64,000 nucleotides of DNA from JBDWFY01 sp039976075 (GTDB taxonomy: Bacteria; Pseudomonadota; Alphaproteobacteria; Rhizobiales; Stappiaceae). The notes beneath the pieces were generated by a model, which saw only the letters and a list, made by a program, of their open reading frames with translations, ran no database searches and was not told where the DNA came from. Shown piece after piece: positions 49,114 to 58,838 of this stretch (position 1 is its first letter; each line of letters starts with the position of its first letter). The position numbers were made by a program, and so were the translations under genes. The stretch is taken from positions 124,001 to 188,000 of the forward strand of contig JBDWFY010000009.1 in assembly GCA_039976075.1 (NCBI GenBank), given 5' to 3'.

Positions 49114-50415
49114 ATGGCCGGCTCGACAGCGCTCTTGCTGTATAAGGGATTTGGCTATCTGGCGGTGCCATTGCTGCATGGTCTGCATGCCAGACGTGCC
49201 GCGCGCGGGAAGGAAATACCTGCTCGCAAAGGCGAGCGATTTGGTCTTCCAGGCATAACGGTGTCAGAGGGACTTTTGGTCTGGATCCACGCAGCCAGTG
49301 TCGGTGAGACAAATTCCGTTCTTCCCCTTATCAAGAGTTTCTGCGCACAAGGATATCGCGTTCTTCTGACGACCGGAACAGTGACATCGGCCAAGGTCGC
49401 CGCAGAAGTTTTGCCGGAAGGTGCCATTCATCAATTTGTCCCTTATGACGCCAAACCGCTGGTGGACCGATTTCTGGCGGCGTGGCAACCCAGTGTTGCC
49501 ATCATGGTTGAATCCGAAATCTGGCCAGCCACGCTTGATGCGCTGCGCCGACGCGAAATTCCAACGGTCATTGTTAACGGACGGATGTCGCAGGGCTCAT
49601 ATGAGGGCTGGCAGCGTATGCCGCGTCTGGCGCACCGGCTCTTTGGCGACATTTCTCTTTGCCTGGCTCAGTCGGATCATGATGCAAAGAGGTTTTCGGG
49701 TCTCAATGTTCCGCGGGTTGTCATGCCGGGCAACCTGAAATTTGATACGGCCCCTCTTGAGGTCGATGATACAGCATTGGCAGATCTCAAAAAACAGTTT
49801 GACGGACGCCCCAGATGGTTGGCCGCCAGTACACATGCCGGTGAAGAAGAGGATATTCTCGAGGTACATCGGTCACTCAAGGAGCGCTTCCCGGACTTAC
49901 TGACATGCATTGTTCCCAGGCATCCGGCAAGGGGATCTGAAATTCTGGAACTGTGTAGAGAGGCTGGTACCAATCCGATCCTGCGGTCATCCGGATCTGT
50001 GATTGATGAGGTTCATGATGTGTATATTGCCGATACGCTGGGCGAAATCGGTCTTTTCTGCCGCTTGTGCGATATCACATTCTTAGGCGGATCGCTGATA
50101 GAACTTGGTGGGCACAATCCAGTCGAACCGGCCCAGCTTGGATGCGCCGTGCTGACCGGTCCTAATATCGCCAACAACAAGCGCTTGTTTGAGGCACTGC
50201 TTAACTCCAGCGCTGCAGTGATCGTCGAGAATGTTCAGGAGTTGGCAACGGAGGTCTCCGATTTGCTCAATCGCCCCGAACGGGTCGAAAAATTGGCTGA
50301 AAATGCCCGGGAAACGGTTAAATCAGGACGGGGTGCTCTGGAGAAAACTGAAGAATACTTGAACGAGCTTTTGAAAGATGTGGGCGTCCAGATTGATAAC
50401 AGGGGGATGCGTTGA
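49114..50415 (+). CDS. waaA: 3-deoxy-D-manno-octulosonic acid (Kdo) transferase
   Basis: Adds Kdo to lipid IVA at the cytoplasmic face of the inner membrane. The 433 residues form a GT-B enzyme with an N-terminal membrane anchor. Typical blocks are ARKGERFGLP, WIHAASVGETNSVLPLI, VESEIWPATLDALRRREIP, the MPGNLKFD segment, and the C-terminal FLGGSLIELGGHNPVEPAQLG. It lies 2 bp after the DUF374 gene, and lpxK starts inside its stop codon (TTGA). Confidence 0.95.
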   Translation: MAGSTALLLYKGFGYLAVPLLHGLHARRAARGKEIPARKGERFGLPGITVSEGLLVWIHAASVGETNSVLPLIKSFCAQGYRVLLTTGTVTSAKVAAEVLPEGAIHQFVPYDAKPLVDRFLAAWQPSVAIMVESEIWPATLDALRRREIPTVIVNGRMSQGSYEGWQRMPRLAHRLFGDISLCLAQSDHDAKRFSGLNVPRVVMPGNLKFDTAPLEVDDTALADLKKQFDGRPRWLAASTHAGEEEDILEVHRSLKERFPDLLTCIVPRHPARGSEILELCREAGTNPILRSSGSVIDEVHDVYIADTLGEIGLFCRLCDITFLGGSLIELGGHNPVEPAQLGCAVLTGPNIANNKRLFEALLNSSAAVIVENVQELATEVSDLLNRPERVEKLAENARETVKSGRGALEKTEEYLNELLKDVGVQIDNRGMR

Positions 50416-51434
50416 GGAAAGCGCCTGAATTCTGGTGGGATAATAAACCGTCTGCTTTATCGCTTCTGCTCTATCCGCTTTCTCAGATTTATGGCCGGAT
50501 AGCCGGACGGCGCATGTTGGCGCCTCCCGTGGGTATATCCAAGATTCCGGTTCTTTGCATTGGAAATTTCGTGGTCGGTGGCACCGGCAAGACACCATTT
50601 GCGATCAGTCTTTATGAACTGCTCAAAAAGGAAGGCTTTTCTCCGATTTTTCTGCTTCGGGGATATGGCGGTACGCAAAAGGGGCCGGTGTTGGTTTCAC
50701 GCTCCAACCATACCGCAGCCGATGTCGGTGATGAGGCCATGTTGCTGGCAGAGGTCGGCCCGACTGTGGTTTCGTCTGACCGCGTTGAGGGGGCTGTCAC
50801 GGCGCGCGGTCTGGATGCCGATATCATCATCATGGATGACGGGTTTCAGAATGCTTCGCTGCAGAAAGACCTGTCCATTGTTCTGGTTGATGCGGACAGA
50901 GGCATTGGAAACGGACAATGTCTGCCCGGAGGTCCGTTGAGGGCGCCCATGGATATTCAGATGGTCAAAACCGATTTGTTGATGGTTGTGGGAAAGGGTG
51001 AAGGTGCAAACACCGTCGTCAGGCGTGCGGCAAGACGCGGGCTGAAACCTTTTCACAGTCAATTGACACCAACGATTGACCGGAAACTCAGTGACGTCCC
51101 TTTCCTGGCGTTTGCGGGCATTGGACAGCCGGATAAATTTTTTCGAACCGCCGAAGAGTTGGGTTTAACGGTGCGTCAAACCCAGGCTTTCCCCGACCAC
51201 CATGTTTTTTCCGACAAGGAAATTCAGGAACTCTTCGAGCGAGCACGCAACGAGAGCCTGCAATTCCTAACGACTGCCAAGGATTTAGCGCGTTTAAAAG
51301 GCATGAAAAGCGAGCGGGCGAGACAACTTGCCGGACAATGTCGCGTTCTCGATGTCAGAATGGAAATAGGCGAAGTGGAATCGTTGATTGCTGCCATTCA
51401 AGGTCAGATTAAGCAACGTGCCTTTTCCAATTGA
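50412..51434 (+). CDS. lpxK: Tetraacyldisaccharide 4'-kinase
   Basis: Phosphorylates the 4' position of the lipid A disaccharide at the inner membrane. The 340 residues show an N-terminal membrane-associated helix, the P-loop NFVVGGTGKTPFAI, FLLRGYGGTQKGPVLV, DDGFQNASLQKDL and the late FPDHHVFSD. It starts at TTG 50412, overlapping the waaA stop, with AGGGGGATG just upstream acting as ribosome site. DUF2093 lies convergent after it, in the usual neighbourhood. Confidence 0.95.
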   Translation: MRKAPEFWWDNKPSALSLLLYPLSQIYGRIAGRRMLAPPVGISKIPVLCIGNFVVGGTGKTPFAISLYELLKKEGFSPIFLLRGYGGTQKGPVLVSRSNHTAADVGDEAMLLAEVGPTVVSSDRVEGAVTARGLDADIIIMDDGFQNASLQKDLSIVLVDADRGIGNGQCLPGGPLRAPMDIQMVKTDLLMVVGKGEGANTVVRRAARRGLKPFHSQLTPTIDRKLSDVPFLAFAGIGQPDKFFRTAEELGLTVRQTQAFPDHHVFSDKEIQELFERARNESLQFLTTAKDLARLKGMKSERARQLAGQCRVLDVRMEIGEVESLIAAIQGQIKQRAFSN

Positions 51435-51484
51435 GATGGCCTTGATCCGCTGATGGTCGTGAGAGCCGCACAAACCGGGATCGT

Positions 51485-51703
51485 CTATTTTCCGCGCTCG
51501 TGCCCGGTGCTTGCTGCAAGTGCATCCACATAAGCTTCCTGGCGTTCAACGCTCCAGTATTTCAGTTCATCAAGCGGGATGTGTTTGCCGGTGATAGCGC
51601 AGACAACATAAGAGCCAGGCGAAACGACCTGATAGTCCGGGGTCAGATACCGGATCTTGGCTTCTCCACCTGTTCTAGGAATTTCAAATCTGTTCATTGG
51701 CAT
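51485..51703 (-). CDS. DUF2093 family small protein
   Basis: 72 residues (MPMNRFEIPRTGGEAKIRYL then QVVSPGSYVVCAITGKHIPL) closely matching DUF2093, a short alphaproteobacterial family of unknown function. Its LDELKYWSVERQEAYVD segment is the second conserved block. Convergent with lpxK; the gene is usually found beside lpxK or mutL in the Hyphomicrobiales. A role connected with the envelope is only guilt by association. Confidence 0.9.
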   Translation of the reverse strand: MPMNRFEIPRTGGEAKIRYLTPDYQVVSPGSYVVCAITGKHIPLDELKYWSVERQEAYVDALAASTGHERGK

Positions 51704-51856
51704 TGTCTCTCGAAGGAAATCCCTGTTTTTAACCAGTTGAGGGGAACTTACTTGTTTTGCCAGTCGGTTGCCATATCAGGATTGGGGATTGAGAGTATTT
51801 TTTCTCCTGATACGCGAATCCGTCCTGTTTTCCAGTTGCCGCAACCAGCGCAGTTA

Positions 51857-53275
51857 TCAGAGCCCCGCGCTTTTTCCGCTCGAAAACGCCGACAAGGCAT
51901 GCTTCCATAGCGCCACGGGCGGGGTTCCCTCAAGAGTGTGCTTTTCAAGACGCCCGGTCACCTTGTAGCAGATGACGATGGCGGCAACCCCGAAAATACA
52001 GGCCCCGAGCGCCTGGCCGGCAAGAACACCCTGTGCTCCCGCCAAATAGGCGCCGATTGACACGAACGGAATGGTTCCCAGTGTTGCGCGGCCCCAATTG
52101 AAGAATGTTGAATATGTCGGGTAGCCAAGATTGTTATAGGCGGCGTTTGAAACAAACAAAAAGCCCATGAATATGAAACTGCCTGCGATGTAATAGCAGA
52201 AAAACAAGATCAATTCCGCGCCGATATCCCGGGCTCCGAAAAATTCGACAATCAGACCGGAAGCGGCAACCAGCAGGACCCACATGACGAGTGTGTAGAC
52301 AGTTGAAAAAATCAGAGCGTTATTGAGGCCGTTGCGAACTCTCTGAAACTGGTTGGCGCCATAATTCTGGCCGAGGATCGGACCGACAGCGCCGGAGAGG
52401 GCAAAGATTCCACCAAATATCAGCGGAATGATACGACCGATCACCGCCCATCCGGCCACTGCGTCATCCCCATACGGAGCGATTGCGCCTGTTATGTACG
52501 CATTGCCGACTGGGGTTGCGATATTGGTCAGGACAGCCGGTATCGCGATGCTGGTCAATGCTCTGAAATCGGAGACAAGTTCAGTGACTTTCGGCAACCC
52601 GATCAGATTGTGAACCTTTATGGCGCCGTGAAGACCGACAGCGAGGATTGTCATGCGCGACAGGATTGCGACAATGGCGGCGCCGGTAACACCCAGATCC
52701 AGCAGAAAGATAAATATCGGATCTAGAGCGGCGGTCACAAGGCCTCCGGCCAATGTCACATACATCGCCCGTTTGGCATCTCCAACAGCCCTGAGTATGC
52801 CCGACAGTGCCATGCCGACCCCAAGGAACGGCACACTGGGTACAATGATCAACAGGTAACCGAGCGCAATTTCCTTGGTCCTGCCCGTTGCTCCCAGGAG
52901 GCTGAGCAGTGCATCAAGTGCAGGCATCATGATTGCGACCAGTACGAGGGTGATCCCGGTCACGAATGCAATGCTCACTCCGGCTCTTCGTCGGGCAGCT
53001 TGCCGGTCACCGCTGCCCAGCGCCTTTGCAACAACGGCAGATGTTGCGATCGTCATTCCGATGCAGATCGCAATGTTGAAAAAAAGGATCGTACCGGCAT
53101 ACCCGATGGCGGCCGCCATATCCTGTGCGCCAAGCAATGAAATGTAAAAAAGATTGGCAAAATCCACGATGAAAATTGCCATCAAACCCACTGAACCCGT
53201 CATGGTCATGACGACGACGTGTTTCATCATCGAGCCCTGAGTGAATTTTGCAGTCGGCTTTCGATCAGTCGTCAT
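51857..53275 (-). CDS. MATE-family efflux transporter
   Basis: 472 residues with twelve membrane helices in two six-helix MatE repeats (first repeat near 15-220, second near 240-450). Blocks include SLLGAQDMAAAIGYAGTI, GDRQAARRRAG, and in the second half LSGAVGPILGQNYGANQFQRV. It should export cationic compounds by proton or sodium antiport. No adjacent regulator. The C terminus ends in a short polar tail. Confidence 0.92.
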   Translation of the reverse strand: MTTDRKPTAKFTQGSMMKHVVVMTMTGSVGLMAIFIVDFANLFYISLLGAQDMAAAIGYAGTILFFNIAICIGMTIATSAVVAKALGSGDRQAARRRAGVSIAFVTGITLVLVAIMMPALDALLSLLGATGRTKEIALGYLLIIVPSVPFLGVGMALSGILRAVGDAKRAMYVTLAGGLVTAALDPIFIFLLDLGVTGAAIVAILSRMTILAVGLHGAIKVHNLIGLPKVTELVSDFRALTSIAIPAVLTNIATPVGNAYITGAIAPYGDDAVAGWAVIGRIIPLIFGGIFALSGAVGPILGQNYGANQFQRVRNGLNNALIFSTVYTLVMWVLLVAASGLIVEFFGARDIGAELILFFCYYIAGSFIFMGFLFVSNAAYNNLGYPTYSTFFNWGRATLGTIPFVSIGAYLAGAQGVLAGQALGACIFGVAAIVICYKVTGRLEKHTLEGTPPVALWKHALSAFSSGKSAGL

Positions 53276-53536
53276 CAGTCTCTTTCAGAGTTTCGTGCCG
53301 GAATTGCAGTGCTTGGGCAGGGAAGACAATATGAACTTTACAGGATTATGGGAACGAGGATCGCTCTTTTATGAAAAGGGTTGTGAATCCGGCTCCTGGG
53401 CCGATCAGTTCAATTTTTGAATGCGGATTGTTTCCACTTTAATACCGGACGGGTACCGCGCTGAAACGATCCCTGAAATCGGCTATATTGTTATTTGTGC
53501 CGATCTGGAGACTGCGGATCAGTCACGATCCACAGC

Positions 53537-55303
53537 TTAGTCTTTGTCATCGGAGCGTGGCGTTTGCCTGTGCAAATAGTCAGAGCCGGCATAGAGACCC
53601 TCTCGCACCTGTACACTCAGGCGTTCCCGGTCTCGTTCCCGTACATCCTCTTCAATTGCCTGAACGCGCGGGGTAGGGATGCCCAGTCGTTCGAGGGCCG
53701 CCCGTCCAAAGACCACCCCGGATTCAAAAGTTTCTCGGATCTGATAATCGACACCGATGCGCTCGAGGTCGATGGCATGTGTCCGGTCCGCTGCCCGGCA
53801 GTAAACCGCGGCTTCGGGAAAATCATTTCGGATGACATCGATCGACTTGGACATGGTCTGATGCTGTTCGATGCAAAGCGCGATCAGGGCGGCCTTGTCT
53901 GCGCCGGCCGCTTTGAGAACGTCGCTGCGGGTCGCATCGCCATAATAGACTTTATAGCCGAACTTACGGGCGTATCGAATGCGCTCGGGCCTGTAATCGA
54001 TCGCCGTGATGTTGATACCTTCTGATGTCAGCATCTGCGCCACAACCATACCGAACCGGCCAAATCCGACAATCAGCACGTTGGCATTTGCGTCTTCGAA
54101 ACTTTCGAAAATTTCGGTTTCGGTACCGCGTGACTTCACCCGGCTGGCGATCTGATCATAGATCATATCGGCAATTGGGGTCATGATCATGGTCAGGATA
54201 ACAATAGAGAACAGGATAGTTGCCTGCTCAGGCAGCATTATTCGCCCGGCAACTGCGGCGCCAAACAGAACGAAAGCAAACTCGCCGCCTTGTGGCAATG
54301 TCAGTGCAATACGAATGGAATCTGATTGACTGGAGCCGGCAATGCGGCTCAGGCCCCACAAAATGATCCCCTTCAAACTCATGACCAGAACGACGGCAAG
54401 GCCGACTAGTTGCCACTGTTCCACAATTGCCGGCAAATCAAGCGACATCCCGACGCCAATAAAAAACAGCCCCATCAACAGGGATCGGAACGGATCGATA
54501 TCCGCCTCAAGCGTGTGCCGATAGGAACTGTCTGCCAGCATCACACCGGCGAGGAATGCCCCCAGGGCCATGGATAGACCGACATATTGCAACAGAGCCG
54601 CACTGCCAAGAACGATGAGCAAGGCAACAGCCAGCATGACCTCCCGCGCATTGAGATTGGCGATCAGCGAGAGTATGGGATCAAGCAGGTAGTAGCCGAC
54701 GAGAATAACCAGTGCGATCGCGCCGGAAACGATCATGACATGTTCCCAGATTTCCATGTCGGAATCGCCGATTGCAGGAACGGACAGGATCGATACCATG
54801 GCCAGCAGTGGCACGATGGAAATATCCTGAAATAGCAATATGCCAAAGGCACGCTGACCGTAGGGTGCCGAGAGTTGTCCCCGTTCCTGCATTATCTGCA
54901 GTGCGAAGGCAGTTGATGAGAGAGCCAGACCGAATCCCATGACCAGCGAGATCGAAATCGTGTAGCCAATTGCCATCGCTATGGCGGTAAACAGGGAGCC
55001 GGTCAACATCACCTGGGCGGTTCCCAGGCCGAAAATATCCTTTTTCATTCGCCACAGGCGGGAGGGTTGCAGTTCCAATCCTATAACGAACAGCAGAAGG
55101 ACCACACCCAGCTCCGCTACGTGTAGGACGTCTTCACTTTCCTTGATAAAACCAGCGCCGAATGGGCCGATCGCAATGCCCGCTGCAAGAAATCCAAGGA
55201 CAGAACCAAATCCCAGTTTCTTGAAAATGGGGACAGCGACAATCGCAGAGCCGAGAAAAATTATAACTTCGCTAAAGTAGGGTATGGCGATTTCTTCTGC
55301 CAT
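53537..55303 (-). CDS. CPA2 monovalent cation:proton antiporter, KefB/KefC-like
   Basis: 588 residues. Residues 1-390 are a sodium/proton-exchanger fold with about twelve helices (LGFLAAGIAIGPFGAGFI, LALSSTAFALQIMQERGQL, the FLAGVMLADSSYR stretch). Residues about 405-525 are a TrkA-N RCK domain, NVLIVGFGRFGMVVAQML with the GxGxxG NAD site, then YYGDATRSDVLKAAG. A charged coiled tail follows. This is the Kef architecture, potassium efflux gated by nucleotide or glutathione adducts. No kefF or kefG partner is adjacent. Confidence 0.9.
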   Translation of the reverse strand: MAEEIAIPYFSEVIIFLGSAIVAVPIFKKLGFGSVLGFLAAGIAIGPFGAGFIKESEDVLHVAELGVVLLLFVIGLELQPSRLWRMKKDIFGLGTAQVMLTGSLFTAIAMAIGYTISISLVMGFGLALSSTAFALQIMQERGQLSAPYGQRAFGILLFQDISIVPLLAMVSILSVPAIGDSDMEIWEHVMIVSGAIALVILVGYYLLDPILSLIANLNAREVMLAVALLIVLGSAALLQYVGLSMALGAFLAGVMLADSSYRHTLEADIDPFRSLLMGLFFIGVGMSLDLPAIVEQWQLVGLAVVLVMSLKGIILWGLSRIAGSSQSDSIRIALTLPQGGEFAFVLFGAAVAGRIMLPEQATILFSIVILTMIMTPIADMIYDQIASRVKSRGTETEIFESFEDANANVLIVGFGRFGMVVAQMLTSEGINITAIDYRPERIRYARKFGYKVYYGDATRSDVLKAAGADKAALIALCIEQHQTMSKSIDVIRNDFPEAAVYCRAADRTHAIDLERIGVDYQIRETFESGVVFGRAALERLGIPTPRVQAIEEDVRERDRERLSVQVREGLYAGSDYLHRQTPRSDDKD

Positions 55304-55605
55304 GGGATTCCGCGCATCCTGCTCTGGGCCATCGTTTCACTCATCCTGTCGAGATGAAGTAAAAAATTAAGAAATTTTCTGCACTTTTTTATGAAATTGT
55401 GGGCGGTGTTGTATCATTAGCACCATGCAACCAGCGAAGCGGCCGACTCAGATTTGTAGATGGGCGTACACAGCACGCACTCCGGTTCGACACGACCACT
55501 CATTGATACCTCAAAGCAATTTCACAGAACTACAGCCGTAAGAGCAGCAAACTCGGTTGCAGCCTTCACTGGAAAGGTCTCTAAACACCGGGGCACAGCA
55601 GAGAT
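55304..55605. other. 302-bp gap between the antiporter and tldD genes
   Basis: No gene, repeat or RNA is visible here. An AT-rich patch at 55360-55410 is a likely promoter location for the antiporter. A GGTTCGA word near 55487 looked tRNA-like, but no cloverleaf can be folded around it. Confidence 0.4.
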
Positions 55606-57030
55606 TCAAACGGCCGTACCCCCAATGGTCAATGCGTCAATGCGAACGGTGGGCTGTCCAACGCCGACCGGAACGCCCTGACCGTTTTTGCCGCACGTGC
55701 CCTGTCCGGGATCTAGAGCCATGTCGTTGCCGATCATGCCAACGCGGGTCAGTGCATCGGGTCCGTTGCCGATGAGCATGGCTCCCTTGACCGGCGCTCC
55801 GATTTTTCCGTTTTCCAGCCGATAGGCTTCGGTACAGGAGAAAACGAATTTTCCCGATGTGATATCAACCTGTCCGCCCCCGAAGGAAACTGCATAGATG
55901 CCGTTTTTCACCGACTTCAGAATTTCTTCCGGTGCGGAATCGCCGCTTTGCATGATCGTGTTAGTCATGCGCGGCATTGGAATATGAGCAAATGACTGGC
56001 GACGGCCATTGCCCGTCGGTTCCATCTTCATGAGACGTGCGTTCTGGCGATCCTGCATATACCCCACCAGAATGCCATCTTCGATCAGAACGGTATTTTT
56101 GGTGGGTGTGCCTTCATCATCTACAGACAAAGAGCCACGTCGTTTGTCGATGGTGCCGTCATCAATGACTGTCACGCCCTTGGAAGCAACCTGCTGGCCC
56201 ATCAATCCGGCAAAAGCAGAAGTTTTTTTCCGGTTAAAATCGCCTTCCAGGCCATGGCCGACTGCCTCATGCAGAAGAATTCCGGGCCAGCCTGGGCCGA
56301 GAACGACATCAAACTCTCCCGCAGGTGCCGGTACAGCTTCCAGGTTGATCAATGCCTGACGCAATGCTTCATTCACCGCGTGCTGCCAATTGCCCGTTGC
56401 GATAAACTGCCCGAATCCCTCACGGCCTCCACAGCCATAACTTCCGGTTTCCTGCCTGTCGCCTTCACCGGCAACGATGGAGATCGAAAAGCGGACCAGC
56501 GGTCGCACGTCATTCACACGGTGCCCGTCAGCGCGCAGGATATCGATGGCCTGCCAGTTTCCGCCAAGGGAAATGCTGACCTGGCGGACTTTTGGGTCTT
56601 TGGCCCGGGCATAGGCGTCAATCTCGGCGAGCAATGTGACCTTTTCTTCAAATGACGGACTGCCTAGCGGGTTTTCCTCTCCATAAAGATGAAGATTTGT
56701 GCGCGCAGGGGCACCGGCATATGTTCCATTATATCCGGACTGAACAGCCTGCACGGCGTCGGATGCCCGTTTAAGCGCAGCCTCGGAGATATCACCTGAA
56801 TGGGCATATCCAGCCGCTTCACCTGCAACTGCGCGCAATCCGAATCCCTGGGACGTGTCAAATGTTGCGGCTTTCAATCGACCATTGTCCCAAACCAGCC
56901 CTTCTGACTGGCGATACTCGACAAACAACTCGCCGTCGTCGGCGTTGGATAGCGCACCGGCTGTGAGCGCACGGGCCCTTTCCTCATCAAGGCCTGCAGC
57001 TGCTAGGATATCCGGCGCCTTATCGGTCAT
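55606..57030 (-). CDS. tldD: Metalloprotease TldD
   Basis: Catalytic subunit of the TldD/TldE heterodimer. The 474 residues contain the zinc motif HEAVGHGLEGD (HExxxH), flanked by LGPGWPGILLHEA, and the late GGGQVDITSGKFVFSCTEAYRLENGKI (abbreviated region) and CGKNGQGVPVGVG. The partner pmbA is about 10 kb away in the same window. In Hyphomicrobiales tldD commonly stands just before the ialB-coxB block, as here, with one LysE gene inserted. Confidence 0.95.
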   Translation of the reverse strand: MTDKAPDILAAAGLDEERARALTAGALSNADDGELFVEYRQSEGLVWDNGRLKAATFDTSQGFGLRAVAGEAAGYAHSGDISEAALKRASDAVQAVQSGYNGTYAGAPARTNLHLYGEENPLGSPSFEEKVTLLAEIDAYARAKDPKVRQVSISLGGNWQAIDILRADGHRVNDVRPLVRFSISIVAGEGDRQETGSYGCGGREGFGQFIATGNWQHAVNEALRQALINLEAVPAPAGEFDVVLGPGWPGILLHEAVGHGLEGDFNRKKTSAFAGLMGQQVASKGVTVIDDGTIDKRRGSLSVDDEGTPTKNTVLIEDGILVGYMQDRQNARLMKMEPTGNGRRQSFAHIPMPRMTNTIMQSGDSAPEEILKSVKNGIYAVSFGGGQVDITSGKFVFSCTEAYRLENGKIGAPVKGAMLIGNGPDALTRVGMIGNDMALDPGQGTCGKNGQGVPVGVGQPTVRIDALTIGGTAV

Positions 57031-57115
57031 GGTCTTCTCCTTGTTAGAAAGGCCGTTTTAAGTGTGTGCCGGAACACCGGTCATCGACAAAGAACGTTGC
57101 TGTGGTGGTATGTTG

Positions 57116-57727
57116 TTACGCTCGGCGGAGTGTCGCCAGCCAGATCCCGCCAATCGCCAGTGTCGCGCCTGAGATCCGCCCTAACCAGAGGCGAGGCTTA
57201 AAACCAGTCATGAAACGGCTCGCATATCCGCCCAGCACCGCATAGCACCCATCCAATATGGTGGCCAATAGCAGAAAAGTCAGACAAAGAATCGCAAATT
57301 GCTGTCCAGTGGCTAAAGTAGGATCGATAAATTGTGGAATGAAGGCCGCTTGAAAAGCGATAGTTTTGGGATTGGCCAGACCCACCAGAAAACCGCGTTT
57401 CATCGACGTGCGGTCGGGCACGTTATCCGGCAATGGTTCTCCTGCATGGCGCCAAGCCTGGTATCCCAACCAGACAAGGTAGGCGGCTCCCGCAAAGCGG
57501 ATTAAATCAAACAACGAACCATACAATTCCAGCAGCCAGATCAAACCGCTGGCAACAAAAACCATTTGGATGGCTTGCGCGACAGATGTTCCCGCCACCG
57601 TGGCAAGTCCGGCACGCGTGCCTCTTGTCGTGGCGGTCGCAATTATCAGGGTAACATTGGGTCCCGGCACAATGATGACGATGAAGGAAACCGCCAGGAA
57701 GGCTAGAAACAACTCCGGGTTCAGCAT
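57116..57727 (-). CDS. LysE-family translocator
   Basis: 203 residues with six membrane helices, the RhtB/LysE size. The conserved N terminus reads FIVIIVPGPNVTLII, followed by GTRAGLATVAGTSVA and later KRGFLVGLANPKTIAFQAAFIPQFI. Such proteins export amino acids or related amines. Single gene between tldD and ialB. Substrate not predictable. Confidence 0.9.
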   Translation of the reverse strand: MLNPELFLAFLAVSFIVIIVPGPNVTLIIATATTRGTRAGLATVAGTSVAQAIQMVFVASGLIWLLELYGSLFDLIRFAGAAYLVWLGYQAWRHAGEPLPDNVPDRTSMKRGFLVGLANPKTIAFQAAFIPQFIDPTLATGQQFAILCLTFLLLATILDGCYAVLGGYASRFMTGFKPRLWLGRISGATLAIGGIWLATLRRA

Positions 57728-57820
57728 TGGTGGGGTGCCTCTGTTGCTTTGATCACGACGTGACGAATGCCAACGGTTTCTTGTGACTTGATCGCTTAGT
57801 TTACGTAGTACGGTTGGTCG

Positions 57821-58339
57821 CTAGGGGATGGCTTCGAAACCTTCCGCAAAACCATCCAAAGATATGGGAATTCCAATACCAACTTCAGGTGTTTCGAAAA
57901 TTATAAAAGTTGCTGTTTTTCCGTTTGACATTTTGTCGATGAGTTCCTTTGGCATTATGACTTCCGCAATGCACCCGGAAACAATACACCGCACAAAACC
58001 GGCTTTTCCGATTTCTTCATCATCGATTTGGAGGCCCAGACCAGCAGGAAGCACGACACCCAATGGAGCGAACACGCGCAAAATGGGGGTTGCATTGTCT
58101 GCTGTTTTTACGACCAAAACATTGAGACCAACATTTTCCCGATCTTCTGCGGTAACTTTCTGGATGAGGGCGCATTGTTCGCGCCGCGCACCGGAAGGGG
58201 TCTCGCAATGGAGACGCCAGTCTCCGTGTTCGGATTTAACTTTCACTTGCGAATGCGCGCTTGATACAAACCCCATGGCAACAATAGTCAGGGCGATGAA
58301 TAGGCCGGCGCGATAAAAACGAACGAGTTGGTCCTTCAC
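57821..58339 (-). CDS. Invasion-associated locus B (IalB) family periplasmic protein
   Basis: 172 residues from GTG 58339, chosen because GGAGG stands five bases before it and the protein then begins with a clean signal peptide (FYRAGLFIALTIVAMGFVSSAHS). The ATGs at 58372 and 58387 lack a ribosome site. The mature part has HGDWRLHC, GARREQCALIQ and CIVSGCIAEVIM, with four paired cysteines likely forming disulfides, as in IalB. Function outside Bartonella is unclear; a common gene next to coxB in the Hyphomicrobiales. Confidence 0.88.
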   Translation of the reverse strand: MKDQLVRFYRAGLFIALTIVAMGFVSSAHSQVKVKSEHGDWRLHCETPSGARREQCALIQKVTAEDRENVGLNVLVVKTADNATPILRVFAPLGVVLPAGLGLQIDDEEIGKAGFVRCIVSGCIAEVIMPKELIDKMSNGKTATFIIFETPEVGIGIPISLDGFAEGFEAIP

Positions 58340-58577
58340 TTTGTCCTCCGAAGGGGGCGAATTTTTGAGCATGATTCGATCCGGCACTTTATCGCCGAGT
58401 GCATTTTTCCGATAGATGGCACATATCTTTCACTGTTTGATCGCCACCATCGAACAATTCTATTGTGAAACAAGTGGAAATCGGCGGCTCCTTATGGCAA
58501 TTCACTGGCAAACGGTGCTTCAAGTCCCTCATAGGGCATTGCAGATCTGCTCTGCATATGGTCTTTCTATTCGGTAA

Positions 58578-58591
58578 TTGACCTTGGTCAA
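58578..58591. promoter_or_regulatory. FNR/FixK-like site upstream of coxB
   Basis: TTGAC-CTTG-GTCAA, a perfect dyad with the 5-4-5 layout of FNR/FixK boxes (TTGAT-N4-ATCAA), although with C/G at the inner position. It is 248 bp before coxB and 239 bp before ialB, in the divergent gap 58340-58838. Which gene it serves, if any, is inference. Confidence 0.5.
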
Positions 58592-58801
58592 GACCAGACT
58601 GCGGCACATCGCCGCTTTGCACGATGCGGCGGCGCAGCCTAACACCGTGTAGGCATAAGGTGGCTATGATACCGGATCGGCTTTGACTTGTAGCTGAATT
58701 CAGGTCGATGCACTCAATTGTCCGGTAGTCCGTCGGGATGGTTCGGCGGGTAACCGGGTTTTTCGAGGGGCCTATTTGGGGGACCTCGATATTTTAGAAG
58801 A

Positions 58802-58820
58802 ATTCCGTCGCGGACGGAAT
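58802..58820 (+). promoter_or_regulatory. Hairpin in the coxB leader next to the ribosome site
   Basis: ATTCCGTC (58802-58809) and GACGGAAT (58813-58820) form a perfect 8-bp stem with a 3-base loop. It ends four bases before the GGGGAG ribosome site (58824-58829) of coxB. The remaining gap 58340-58801 is otherwise free of genes. Seen directly; a role in translation or mRNA stability is inferred. Confidence 0.6.
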
Positions 58821-58838
58821 AGAGGGGAGCGTTAAGAC

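Noticed and set aside
51748..51948. 66-residue minus-strand frame with a CAGC motif between DUF2093 and the MATE gene
   Set aside because: Most of it overlaps the coding end of the MATE gene in another frame, there is no ribosome site, and a single CxxC is not enough for a zinc-ribbon.
55480..55510. GGTTCGA word suggesting a tRNA T-arm
   Set aside because: No matching acceptor, D or anticodon arms can be paired around it.
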